Of a stretch of 64,000 nucleotides of DNA, positions 33,075 to 44,091 are shown in pieces; positions within the stretch are counted from its first letter, which is position 1, and each line of letters opens with the position of its first letter. The DNA is from Viola odorata (taxonomy: Eukaryota; Streptophyta; Magnoliopsida; Malpighiales; Violaceae). The position numbers were made by a program, and so were the translations under genes. Location of the stretch: assembly GCA_963691705.1 (NCBI GenBank), contig OY829538.1:49813151-49877150 (forward strand). Direction: 5' to 3'. The notes beneath the pieces were generated by a model. The model saw nothing but the letters and a program-made list of their open reading frames with translations. It was not told where the DNA came from and ran no database searches.

Positions 33075-34276
33075 GGTATTGTGTTTGAGATATTTGATGA
33101 CGGGCGTGCGCTAGTCGTTTTCATCCTCCTCTATGTACAAGGTGAGTTGTTCCTCCATGAACGAGGGAATTAATATTTCCTCAACCATAACGTCCTTTGG
33201 GATGGCGGCGTTAGGGTCTGCGGCCAGTTTTGCGATCTCATCGGCTTTGACGTTTTCCTCCCTTGGAACGTGTTTGATGTTTACCCGAATGCCCTGTTCC
33301 CCGATAGATGTTAGTTCCTTCCTGGCTTTCGTGAGGTATCGGATCATTGTGGGGTCCCTTGCTTGGGCCTGGGTGTTGGCCTGATCAACTATCAGTTTTG
33401 AGTCGCCGTATAACTCTAGATGTGGCTCTTCGGTTTCGTTTCGCTCACGCGTTATTCTGCTGTGCTGCGCCTCGTATTCCAGATATGTAGGCCAGCGAGA
33501 AGCGCCTCGTATTCTGCCGCGTTATTTGACAACGGCTTTGAAATCCTCAAGGCGTAGCGCAGCTTGAGCCCTTCTGGTCCGGAAGCAATGATGCCTGCCC
33601 CCGCCTAGTTAAGGTTTTTGGCCCCGTCGATGAAAATGTCCCATTTGTCTCCCTCTTCGGAGTAGGGTAGGTCCGTGTCTTCGGAGTCAGTCGTTTTCGG
33701 TTCAAGGGACGGCTCTCCTGAGAATGTGCATTCGGCGATGAAATCGGCTAATGGTTGTGCCTTGATCGATGGCCTCGATTGGTATTGGAGGCCGTGCTGC
33801 TCTAGCTCGACACCCCAGATGACCATTCGGCCTAAAGTTTCCGGCTTCTTAAAGATTTTTCGTAGCGGTTGGTCTGTTAGCACAATGACCGAATACGCCT
33901 GGAAGTAGCGCGTCATCTTTCGGGTCGCTTGTATTAGGGCGAGGGCTATCTTCTCCACTCGGCTGTACTGCAGCTCAACGTCTTTTAAAATTTTGCTGAT
34001 GAAGTATATAGGCTTGTGGATGCCTACTTCATCCCGTACCAGAACGGCGCTGATTGCCTCGTCGGCTGCCCCGAGGTATAGGAAAAGGACATTCCCCTGC
34101 TCTGGCCATTTGAGCAGCAGGTGGGGTGTGAGGTATTCCTTCAGATCTGAAAAGGCATTTTCGCAGTCCTCCGTCCATCCGAACAGAGCTTTCTTTCGAA
34201 TGAGTTTGAAGAAAGGGAGGCATCGTTCGCCTTGCTTGGCGATAAAGCGACTTAAGGCTATCGCTCTACCCGTGAG
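33075..34276 (-). pseudogene. Tat RNase H and archaeal-type RNase H, broken
   Basis: It begins after the TGA that ends the frame at 34277 (Arg expected) with the LTGRAIALSRFI segment and LRKKALFGWTEDC-like sequence. RNase H1 follows (IALALIQATRKMTRYF, DQPLRKIF at 33605-33958). WDIFIDGAKN starts a second RNase H with the catalytic-type DGA, interrupted by a TAG at 33605-33607 where Trp is expected. The remainder (33111-33347) reads LTSIGEQGIRVNIKHVPREE and NVKADEIAKLA, the archaeal RNase H C-terminus. This double RNase H is the Tat hallmark. Confidence 0.75.
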
Positions 34277-36973
34277 TCACTGGACCTCGTTGATATTCCG
34301 AGGGGATATCATGTTGTGGATGGCTTTTAGCTTAGCGGGGTTGGGTAGGATTCCCTCTCGGCTAACGACGTATCCCAGGAATTTTCCCGTCTGGAAGGTG
34401 AACATGCATTTGTTCGGGTTAAGCTTTAGGCCGAATGTGCGCATGGTTTGGAAGGTTTCCACTAGGTCGATCAGGTGGCTCTCGAAGCTCTTGCTTTTTA
34501 CCAGCATGTCATCGACATATACTTCGAGGTTCCGGCCCAGCTGGTCCTTGAAGATTTTGTTGGTCGTCCGCTGGAAGGTTGCCCCTCCGTTTTTCAAGCC
34601 GAAGGGCATGGCGCGGTAGCAATATGTTCCGGCTGGTGTCACGAAAGCCATTTTCTCCTCATCTTCTACCGTCATCGGTATTTGGTGGTACCCTGAGTTT
34701 GCGTCCAGGGAGCTCAGGAATTCGTAACCGGTCGTTCGGTCTACTAACTGCTCGATTTGGGGTAGAGGGAAGCAGTCTTTCGGGCAAGCCTCATTTAGGG
34801 AGGTGAAGTCAATGAACATTCTCCACTCTCTGTTTGCTTTGGGGACTACCACAGGGTTGGCTAGCCATGGCGGGTACTGAACTTCTCTGATAAAGTTTGC
34901 CCGTAGGAGCCGGGCTACTTCCTTCTCTATAGCGTCAGCCTTTTCTCGGGAGAAGGCTCTGCGCTTCTGTTGCACCGGTTTGGCCTCCGGGTTCACATTT
35001 AACTGATGCTCGGCCACTTCCCTAGATATTCCGGGCATGATTGTGGATGTCCACGTGAACTCCCTTTTGTACTTGTTCAACAATCGGGCCAGCAGTTGTT
35101 GTTCCGCTGGATTTAGCCTTTCGCTGATAAGGAAGTGTTCATCGGGCATCCCTTCAACTGGTGCCGATATCATGTTCTCCAGTGGTTGGGTTCGTCTCTC
35201 GTCGTCGGAGTCTTCCAGGGGGTCGTTGGCTATGCAAACGTACTCATCGCATGCACCGTCTATCATGGTGAGGTAGCACACAGCGGCTATTTTCTGGTCG
35301 CCTCCGATGGTAACAACGCCATCCCACGAGGGGAACTTCATCTTTAGGTGCCGTTGGGAGATAACGGCCCCGAAAGTGTTCAGGAAGGGGCGCCCAAGGA
35401 TGGCGTTGTAGGGCAGGTTGAGGTCGATTATCATGAATAGTTGCCGTTCTGACCTTCGTGAGGTATCTTCCCGGAAGCGCACCGATAGGGAGGTGATCCC
35501 TACTATCGTAATAGCGATTCCATCTATCCCGATGATGGGTTTCTGGCAGGGCGTTAGTTCCGTTTCTGGTCTCTTCATGACCTCGTATGCCCCTAGCGAA
35601 AGCAAGTTAACCGCGCTTCCGTTGTCCACAAGGGTTCTTCTTACCCCGAAATTTTCAACGAACATTGTGACCACGAGAGCGTCATTCTGCGGGTATCTTA
35701 CTCCTCGACAGTCCTCCTCGGAGAAAGATAGCGTCATTCGGTCCAGGAAGTCGAAGCCGCCATCGTCGATCGTTGGTAGCTCGCGTTTTCGTTTATCGCC
35801 CACGGGGGTTTCGGGAGGGTTCGCGGCCACTCCTGCGATGAAGTTAATCATGTTGTCCCCATTCTCGGATGTTAGCAGTACCTCTCTCCCCTTTGCACGG
35901 GGTATCGAGATGGCGTTCGGGCCGGTGGCGATTTGCCTTTCGTTGCGCCCTGGCCCTAGGGTGGGCGTGTCGTTGGCTGGCTGTGGGCGTGGGTCGTACT
36001 CCAGTAAGTGGCCCCCTTCTATCAGCCGTTCGATGGCCGATTTCAAGGATCGGCATCCTTCGGTATCGTGGCCGATGGCTTTATGAAAGCGGCAATAGAG
36101 GCCTCGGTTGCCTTCGACGGCGTCGCCGGGTCGGGTGTAAGGGTATCGGATGGGTAGGCCCTTGCTCTCAATAACGGCTAGGATTTCCGCGCTTCGTCCT
36201 AATGAGAAGCTGGTGTGGTGCGTTGTATGCGTCTGTCTACCGGGTTGGAGGTTTCTCTCCCTCCCCGTGTGTCTCCTCTGTCGGGGCTCGGCTCTTCGGG
36301 CCTTATATCCCATGGTCGGGTATTCCCTCGTATTCCCGGATGGGGTGGCTGTTTCTTGTGTCGTTGGTGGAGGGGAGAGTTCTCTGTCTTGTCCTCTCAA
36401 AAAATCTTCCTCCTCCATCTTGATGTATTTGTTTGCCTTGGCTCTCAAAAGGTCTAAGGTTAGTGGGGGGTCAGTGGTGAGTATGTCTCCCAGTTTGTTA
36501 TACCCGCAATTCCTCCTCAATGCCTCTGTCCCAAAGTCGACGGTGGCGTCGGCCGTTTGACCAAGTTCTGCGTTGAATCGCTCTAAGTATGCCTTAAGGG
36601 ATTCGTCCTGTCCCCGGATGACATCAAAGAGTGCCGCGGAAGTTTTCTTCAGAGGAATTGCCGTGCTGAATCGGCTCAGGAATTTCCTCTCTAATTTTGC
36701 GAAACTGTCGATCGAGCCTGGTGGTAACGCCTCATACCACGTGCTGGCTATCCCGGCTAGGGAAAGTACGAAGATTTGGCATAACGCCTCGTCTCTTGAG
36801 GTCTGGAAGGCCACTTGGTTCTTTACCCGCGTTAGGTGGATAACGGGGTTAGTGAGGCCAGCGTAGACGTCCGCTGGTATCTTAGTCCGTCGGTCGACCT
36901 TATGCTTACGGACCCGGTGGGTCAAAGGGCTTTTCGGATTTCCGTCCCGTTCCTTCCGGCCGCAGGATGACAC
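34277..36973 (-). pseudogene. Tat gag core, protease and reverse transcriptase (898 codons open)
   Basis: Reading from 36973: a gag core (TRVKNQVAFQTSRDEALCQI, GIASTWYEALPPGSIDSF, KLERKFLSRFS), then a CRFHKAIGHDTEGC zinc-like motif. The protease has D-N-G-S (TLVDNGSAVNLL), where plant Tat elements often have DNGS or DTGS. RT motifs follow: WRMFIDFTSLNEACPKDCFP, SSLDANSGYHQIPM, MPFGLKNGGATFQR and EVYVDDMLVKS with an intact YVDD. The frame ends TGA at 34277. It is the N-terminal and middle part of a single gag-pol polyprotein whose true start is upstream at 37740. Confidence 0.85.
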
Positions 36974-37015
36974 GGATCGGGGGCGTTCTTCCTTCCTGTC
37001 AGCAAGGTATCGTTC

Positions 37016-37740
37016 CTAGTGGTCCTGATGGTGCTCCAGACCGGGCTGTCGTCGGGCTGGGGATCGCTCCCGGCTCCTCCGCCCTTCGCACCCTCCTAGG
37101 TTAGACTCACAAGAGGGTTGATAGGCCGTATGTCGTTGGTTGTACGGGTCATATTCGCAGAAGAGACTATCAGGATAACATCTTGGCGCAAACGGAGGAA
37201 CCGTTGGTGGCACGTATTCTTCCGTCAGCCCGGGAGGGTGGGGCATAGGAGTCGTCGGCTGATGGTCAGCAAAGGTATGTGGGCCTGCGGGAAAAGGCTG
37301 CGGAAAAGGGGGAATAGGGGGTCCCCGGGGGGATTCGCCTGTTGGGGAATCCCTGCGGCAAGTATGGCCAAGATCTGGTCTATCCGATGGTGTAGGAGGG
37401 CTGTCTCGGAGCGGGGGAGGATGGTGTTGAAAGCGCTAACTCTGGGTAACTCCGCGAAGGGGGCGCTGGTCCCTGCGCCGGTAAAGGGGTTATTCCATTG
37501 ATAAGTCGTTGGTGGAGGCGAGTTGTTGGCCTCGACCCTATTGGCCATCGTTGTCGGCTGACCAGCTCCTTCATCAGCAGAAAAATCCAGTCGGCGGCCT
37601 AAAGGCACCATTGGGGCCCTTGGAGGTGCCCGGTGGACTTCCGACCGTGGTGCACCGGGCGGATTCGTGTAAAAGGCATGGAGGGGCGTCCCAGTTTCCT
37701 CCAAGGGCGCAAAGGGTTGGGGGTTCCGGGGGGATGTCAT
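37016..37740 (-). pseudogene. Tat gag N-terminal region, frameshifted
   Basis: The reverse-strand ATG at 37738-37740 (MTSPRNPQPFAPLEETGTP) is the first after the primer site, only 96 bp inside the LTR, and is the likely polyprotein start. The frame is Pro-rich, with a helix RSETALLHHRIDQILAIL. It breaks near 37230-37246 and continues in another frame (PPGLTEEYVPPTVPPFAP) to 37016, where a stop separates it from the frame starting at 36973. N-terminal gag of Tat elements is poorly conserved. Confidence 0.65.
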
Positions 37741-37814
37741 TTGGTAGAGCGTGTTGTTTGGCGTTGGGGTAGGTGAGCCTGGATCTCAAGGTAGACTCAC
37801 TTAACGATCTCAGA

Positions 37815-37833
37815 GCTCTCAACGAGAGCACCA
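37815..37833 (-). other. Putative primer binding site of the Tat element
   Basis: On the reverse strand TGGTGCTCTCGTTGAGAGC starts three bases inside the LTR. TGG plus this position fits a tRNA primer site. Which tRNA primes cannot be assigned by eye. Confidence 0.5.
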
Positions 37834-37836
37834 ATA

Positions 37837-38253
37837 TGATAATCTGGGATACGGGGTGTGGGTTCTTTGGTAATTGCATTGGGTAGTGTGGATCTGCTTG
37901 CGGCGAGGTACCTGAAAAAGCACCGGAGGGGGCCTCCGGTGTAGAGGCTCCGACGGTCAAGTTAGCACGGAGGTAGTGCGAGTAATCAAGGATTTTAATG
38001 AGTAGTGCAGTGTTCAGCTTACCTCCCGTGAGTGGGGGATGGGGGGGGGGGGTATTTATAGGCCTTTCTCTCTTAAGTCGGTGGGACACGTGTCGCCAAG
38101 GAGCCGAGTCCGCTAACGGGACACGTGTCGCGCCCAGACGCATCGGGTGTCCGTTAGGCCGTAAGCTGACCGTTGGCCCCGAGAAACGTACTGTCCCGGC
38201 TTGGATGGGGAGAAAAGTCTATAATGCCCTTGAAGTCTGATTATGTATTATCA
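37837..38253 (-). repeat. 5' LTR of the Tat element (417 bp)
   Basis: Partner of 19541-19960, with about ten substitutions and a shorter G run (12 versus 15) beside the reverse-strand TATA box. Confidence 0.9.
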
Positions 38254-38258
38254 GTGTC
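38254..38258. other. Target-site duplication GTGTC, right copy
   Basis: Matches 19536-19540. Confidence 0.85.
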
Positions 38259-38300
38259 ATAGGCTCGCACTAGTTCTTTGAACTAATTCAAAACGTCGAC
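38259..38300 (-). pseudogene. Terpene synthase penultimate exon, right part
   Basis: The reverse strand reads FKELVRAYD just before the duplication and continues as TEAKW on the far side of the Tat element. This completes the FKELVRAYxxEAKW motif of class I terpene synthases. A TAG lies at 38283-38285, at a place where Tyr is common. Either it is a nonsense mutation or the exon starts there (TTTTGAATTAG is a possible acceptor). Earlier exons are not found to the right. Confidence 0.7.
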
Positions 38301-40050
38301 CGAGAAAAACAACATTAAAAAGAGGTAATAACAAAAAAGACTTCCTATACTATTTCGAAAAATAGAAATTTTTTCTAGTTTTTAAATTTTTTATTCCGCC
38401 TCTCCTTATGTAAAAAAAATTAAAAATTCCAAAATTTCTTTCTTTCTTATTTTCTTATTACAAAAATTCCAAAATTTTCAAAATTTCTTTCTTTCTTATT
38501 TTCTTATTCAAAAAAATTAATTTTTTAAAAATATTCCAAAATTTCTTTCTTATTTTATTATTCCTTAATTTGTTTCTTTCTTTCGTTTAATTATTTTCTT
38601 ATCCTGCATTTTCAAATCCTACATTTAATCAACTCAAATCCTGCATTTTTTTTCTTCTTTCCCAATCCATAAATTTCCATCCACAATTTCCCATCTTTTT
38701 TTTATTCAATTTCTTTTTTTTTGTTTGCAGAAAAAACTTGAAGAAGAAGATGAAGGAGCAACAAAGTTCAAAACTCTTAGAACAAGGCCATCCGATTAAT
38801 TAATCAAATAATTAAACAAACAATTAATCAAAACTCAATGTCTGCCATAAAAATCCACATTTAATTTGAGAGAAGGAGGAGGAGCATGTGATGTGGTGGT
38901 GGTGGTGCGCCAGATCTGCTACAACGGTGGAGACTGTTATGACTGTCGGTTCTGGTAGCAGTGGAAGATGGTGTTCCCACTCCGATTTCGGTATTTCCAG
39001 CCGTTGGTCGTAGTGGCAACGGTGCTGCCATGGATGTCGGGATTGGGTTTGGTGAAGACGGAGGAGTCGTGGCTGACCGGGTTGTAGGAGGGGTTGGCTG
39101 TGTCGACGATGGAAGATGATGAGCAGAGAGAGAGAGGGAAGAAGAAGAAGAAGAAGATTGCAGCAAATAGAGGAAGATGATGAAGAGAGAGAGGGAGGAA
39201 GAAATAATTTTGAAAAAACAAAAAAAAACCCAATTTAGAAAAAAGAAAAGTAAAAGTTTGTTACCCGGAAGGAAAAAAAGAGGCAACCAGCTGGTCTGGG
39301 TCAATTTGGACGGTTTGTTAGTTTGACTAATAGAGACTGCGTGTTTGTCATTGACCCTTAGTACAAGGAAATGGAATAAAAATTTTAAAAACTAGGGAAA
39401 GTTTCTATTTTTTCAAAATAATACTGGAGGATTTTTACAATTACTCCATTAAAAAAGAAACCTCACTTTGTCATTAAGTAGTAAATTAGTAGCATCTAGT
39501 AATAATTGAACGTGCATGATTGAAATTAATCAGTATTGAACGTTGAAATTGATGGATCAAAAAGAAGAAAAAAATTAAAACTTTCTCCATCAATTTTATA
39601 TATTATATTATTTTTTTAGTACTTTTAAAGGTGAAATTTTATCCTCCGCATCGTCTCTCTTAATAAGATTCCTCACATAAATATTAAAATATTATTAAAT
39701 TGTTGGGTCTGAATGAACTTAATGTACGTAATAGTGAAGTCACATACCACGCCTAATAAATTCATATTTTATCAAAATAATTTAAAATTTAGTAGGTTTC
39801 TTCCCTCAACCTTATAATCCCTCCCACTTTCAAAAAATGATGTTTGAAAATCAGGCATAAGGATTAAACTGGTAGCATTTTTTACGCTGATGTGATTTTT
39901 TTAAGGGAGGAGATGACACTTAAGATATATTTAACAGCCAAAAAATAATTAAATAAAAGTATATAAGTTAAAGGGTCATTAAAAAAATAGTTCAGAAGAA
40001 TCATTAATTAAAAAATTAAAGTTCAGAAGGTTTTTTTAGTCTTTTACCAA
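38301..40050. other. AT-rich intergenic region
   Basis: It contains diverged repeats of AAATTCCAAAATTTCTTTCT (about 38425-38560) and purine/GGTGGT-rich sequence near 38870-39200. No believable gene is seen. The open frame at 38861-39304 is low complexity. Confidence 0.45.
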
Positions 40051-40052
40051 TG

Positions 40053-40866
40053 AAGTTATGCATGGTCGCCGAAATGGATTTTCTGTTTGATTTTCCATAA
40101 CGTTGTTTTCATTTCCGATGGCTGTAGCCTGTAGCTTAAAAGTCCCTATGTTTGTCTAACTTGAACTTTAAAGTCCCTATATTTCTAATTGCACTCTATA
40201 TGTTTCTATATTTGTTCATTTTGACTCTATGAGTCCCTGTAGTCAAAATTAAACAATTTCTAATTTCCTTATATTAATATCTTATGTGGCAATTAATAAC
40301 ATTAAAATATCCTACATGTCAAAATTTTAAATAATTTCATGTGGCAATTTCTAATTTCCTTTGATGTTGTGTCTTTTAATAATTTCATTCAAAAGTAATA
40401 AACGTTTTTTTTCTTCTAGAAAACAAGTTGTGGATAAAGCTTTTGGGTTTAAAAAATGGAAAGAAGGGAATGGAGATGCAGTGTGTATGTCCAAAGATGA
40501 AGTTTTCAGGGTGCAGTGGGCTATGGTGGATGAGGGGAAGGGAAGGAATGGACGGAGATGATGATGTGGGGGGCGCGCTCTAGAAGTGAGAATTCGTTTT
40601 TTTATTATTTGTCCATGTTACCAAACCACGTCAGTAAAATAATTATTTTTAATATTATTAATTGCCACATAGGATATTAATATAAGAAAATTATTTTATG
40701 AATTTTTGAAAAATAAGAAATTGTTTAATTTTGTCCACAAAAAATTATAGGGTCAAATTAGACAAATATAGGAACATGTAGGGTGCAATTAAAAATATAA
40801 AGTTTTGCATGGCCACCGGAATGGATTTTCGTTTGATTTTTCATCTGTTGTTTTCACTTCTGATCA
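40053..40866. mobile_element. Foldback-like element with long inverted repeats inside direct repeats
   Basis: Inverted arms of about 140-160 bp lie at about 40170-40310 and 40640-40803 (for example CTAATTGCACTCTAT matches the reverse of AGGGTGCAATTAAAA, and GTGGCAATTAATAA matches TTATTAATTGCCACAT). Outside them, a 65-bp direct repeat (GCATGGTCGCCGAAATGGAT at 40060; GCATGGCCACCGGAATGGAT at 40807) flanks both sides. The 330-bp centre has no transposase. It could be a MULE-type MITE or a foldback element. Confidence 0.5.
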
Positions 40867-43070
40867 ATTAGAAAACCAATTCTACTATAAACCACAAAAG
40901 CAACAAAAACAACAAAAACAACAAAAACAATAAATTCTACCATCTCGTGGGTACTATCTTGTGGCACAATCAGCATGTGAGACACAAGTCAATCAGCAGC
41001 CCCGAGCCAATCAGCAGCCTCGAATTTTTCCCCGCAATACGTTTAAAGTTTCAATACTGGGATTCATTTGTTATATCTCCTGCCGGATAGTATTTAACCC
41101 TGACTCTCGCATAATATTATTGGTGTTTGTTATAATTTATAAACATTAGTTTAAGTTGATACTCTTTTCTTACCCAAAAAAAAATGCATTTCACCATTTG
41201 TTTTTGCTTCAAGAGTGTCAAGTCTTGAGTTATTTGCTACTTAACAGAGAAAGCAGTCAATTTTGTACAAATTAGTGGGTCTCATGGAAGGGAATGGTAA
41301 ATTGTCTAATAAAAAATATTTAAATAATCAAACCGTCCAAAATATTTAAAAGTTTAGCGGTTCTTTTTTAAAACTACTAAGGGTTGGAATTAGTGATACC
41401 GTTAACTAAAACACCTACTTTACTGAAGGCGTTAACCCAAGACCATGAAGGAAGCAAGTAAAGGTCTTGTCATCTCAAATGTGCTCCCGTTAGTACAAAT
41501 TATAACTTAATTTACTCGATCTTTATATATAAAAAAATTAATAATTAATCAATTAAAAGTACTCTACATTTTAATGGTTCAACCTAATACAATTAAAATT
41601 TGTTTTACCGTAACAAGGTTAGAAGTAGTCTAGCGAAAGGAAAACAAGCAAATCTAAACACTTGTTTGAAAAATTGATTACTTCTAGTAATTAAAAATAG
41701 AGAACTTATTTCCTACATGGCAAAAGACAATTTAGTTATAAAGATTTTTCTCTTTTGACAATTAGTCAATCACGTTATAAACACTGCTGGAAAAAAAACG
41801 GAAACTATATATATAATCAAACTATTTATTTAATTATCAAAAAAATAAAATCTTACCAAAAACCCATCATTTACATTGTTATTTAAAATTATGTATTAAT
41901 GTAAACGATGAGTTTTAGGTTAGATTTTATTTTTTAATATTATTTATAATTGATTGAATGATTAAATAATATGTATTTCACAGTTTTTATTTATTAAATA
42001 AAAATATAGCTAGCATCAAAATCTATGTGATTAAATAGTTAGAAGTTCAAATGTTACCACTATCATATAATTTACTTAAAATTAATTTACCATAAAGTAT
42101 AACTCAATATATATATAAGGTATGGCCAAGCTTAATTAAAGGATTTTTTACTTCAAGGGGTGTGTAAAAAAAATTGTTAAATTTATAAATTTGGGGGAGC
42201 TACGATCCTTTACAAATTTTCAATTCTTTTATAATAGTTTTGAGAGTATTAGTGTTTTTCATATTAACCAATGAAAAAATATGTATGAATGAATAAATAT
42301 TCCACATTTTCAACCGTTGTCATGAAAAATATAATTGGATCACTTTTTAAATACAACTTTTCCCCCAAATCAATCATTTATAAACTAGTATATAAAAAAT
42401 CACTGCTCCTAAATTATTGTACCTCTTTCCGAAACATCAATTAAAATTGGACAGGGATTTTCCATCTATTATTGTGATGGCTGCCAAACAACACGGTCAT
42501 GGTCTTTAAAGCCCTCCATGATAGCGTGACCAACGGGTTCAATGATGCTATTTTAATAATTTTACACTCATAAATTAAAATACGAATTAATGCAATTTTA
42601 TTGAAATATTTTTTTAGATATTTGTGATAAAAAACTTTAAGTATATCATTGGATGATTATCAAATTCAAAATTAAGTGAAATTAGTTTAAATGATTGTAA
42701 GTTTGATTTTAGCATTCATTTGATTAATATTGATGTAGCCTCTTTAAAAGTATTTAAAAAGTATTTAAGAAATTTTATTTTTAAGAAATTGGCCTTAAAC
42801 ATTTTCTGGGCATTTTCTGCCTAGTGACTAGCGGCATATCAGTAATCACACTAACGGTATATCGCTAGCTCCACACTAACTATATACCGCTAGAAATTAA
42901 TGATATATCGCTAGTCTCTGCAAAGGCAGTAGTTGAACATTTATGACAGTTTTTCAAACGAGCATTTTGCCCCAAATCATGAAAAATAGCTAGCTTTCCT
43001 TCTCTAGCTATTTAAACACTTTTCCTATCATTTATGAGGGTTCAAGAGAGTTAAAAATACATTTGCAAAC
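40867..43070. other. AT-rich intergenic region without genes
   Basis: It holds an (AACAAA)n run at about 40894-40930 and a cluster of TATATCGCTAG-like words at 42830-42920. No gene, RNA or mobile element is recognised. Confidence 0.4.
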
Positions 43071-43380
43071 ACAAACTCTCTTATTTACTAATATCAAAGG
43101 CTTGAGTTCTCAATATTGATTTTTCACCCCTTACATCTTTTAAAGTGAGTTTTCTTTTAGTGTTGTGAAATTTAAAATTTCGTTATATTACTTTATTGTC
43201 GTAATTACTGAAGTATAAGTAAAACACAAACTCTCTCATTTATAAATATCAAAGGTTTGAGTTTTTAATATCAGTTTTTCACCCCTTATATCTTTTAAAG
43301 TGAATTTTCTTTTAGTGTTGTAGGATTTAAAATTTCATTATATTACTTTATTGTCGTAATTACTTAAGTATGCATTAAGT
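43071..43380. repeat. 155-bp tandem duplication
   Basis: ACAAACTCTCTTATTTACTA at 43071 recurs as ACAAACTCTCTCATTTATAA at 43226, and similarity extends over the whole unit. Confidence 0.85.
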
Positions 43381-44091
43381 ATATATTTAAAAAACTTAAA
43401 AGTTACATTTACGAAAGTTAAAGTTGCATATTTATATTTCGTAACTTAAAACGAAAACTTAAGCAAATATACTTTAATTGCGCAATTACGAAACTGTAAG
43501 TTAATTATGGATATATTTGTCATAAAACTTATAAGTTCATAATGTTACACTCATTACTGTAATTATGCAAGTACAAGTAAATTTACATATAGTCATGAAA
43601 TTTAAAAATTACATACTCATATTTCATGATGTAAATTAAATTTTATGTAAATATACTTTAATTACGCAATAATTTACGAATATATTTGTGCAATAAAACT
43701 TATATCTGATAATGTCACTCTATAATTGTAATTACGTTGTGTTTCATATACGAAAATGTAAAATGTAAATCATTCAAAATTTATACAATGATTTACATTT
43801 TCAAGATTTCTTACTAAAGTACCAAACACAGATGAAAACATTGCTCTCTAACGCAAATATAGATTACTCTCAAAACTACAAACACAGATGAAACCAATGG
43901 GTTTCGTTTTCTAACATTTCCGTACCAAATGGGGTTTCAAAAAACTGTATAAAGCTCCTTCGGCTCCTCTCATATCATGCGCTACATCCAAAAAAAATGT
44001 TCTCAAAATAGCCTTAATGAAAGCACTATGGAGTTATTATAAGACCCTAGGCATGCCCCAGATAGTAGAAACCATTTAACCACTACCACTT
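43381..44091. other. Intergenic and 3' flank of the HESO1 homologue
   Basis: AT-rich sequence with many short ACGAAA/TTACG words. No gene is seen. The part nearest 44091 should contain the 3' untranslated region of the reverse-strand gene. Confidence 0.35.

Larger units (their letters stand above)
19541..38253 (-). mobile_element. Tat-like Ty3/gypsy retrotransposon with antisense genes, 18.7 kb
   Basis: The LTRs at 19541-19960 and 37837-38253 both run TGATAATC...TTATCA and are flanked by the 5-bp duplication GTGTC (19536-19540 and 38254-38258). I count about ten substitutions between the LTRs, near 2.5%. The reverse-strand order from the right is LTR, primer site, gag, protease, RT, RNase H, archaeal RNase H, integrase, a 140-bp tandem array and the second LTR. 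On the forward strand between the array and the left LTR lie three antisense genes. A 6.46 kb Athila element sits inside the tandem array. Several stops break pol, so it is now defective. Confidence 0.9.

Noticed and set aside
38310..39300. Upstream exons of the terpene synthase (DDxxD exon)
   Set aside because: Looked for on the reverse strand to the right of 38300; no DDxxD or RxR motif frame is visible, so they are lost or farther away.
38861..39304. 147-codon reverse frame rich in Ser, Leu and Phe
   Set aside because: Low-complexity GGTGGT/GAAGAA sequence on the other strand; no domain and no conserved context.
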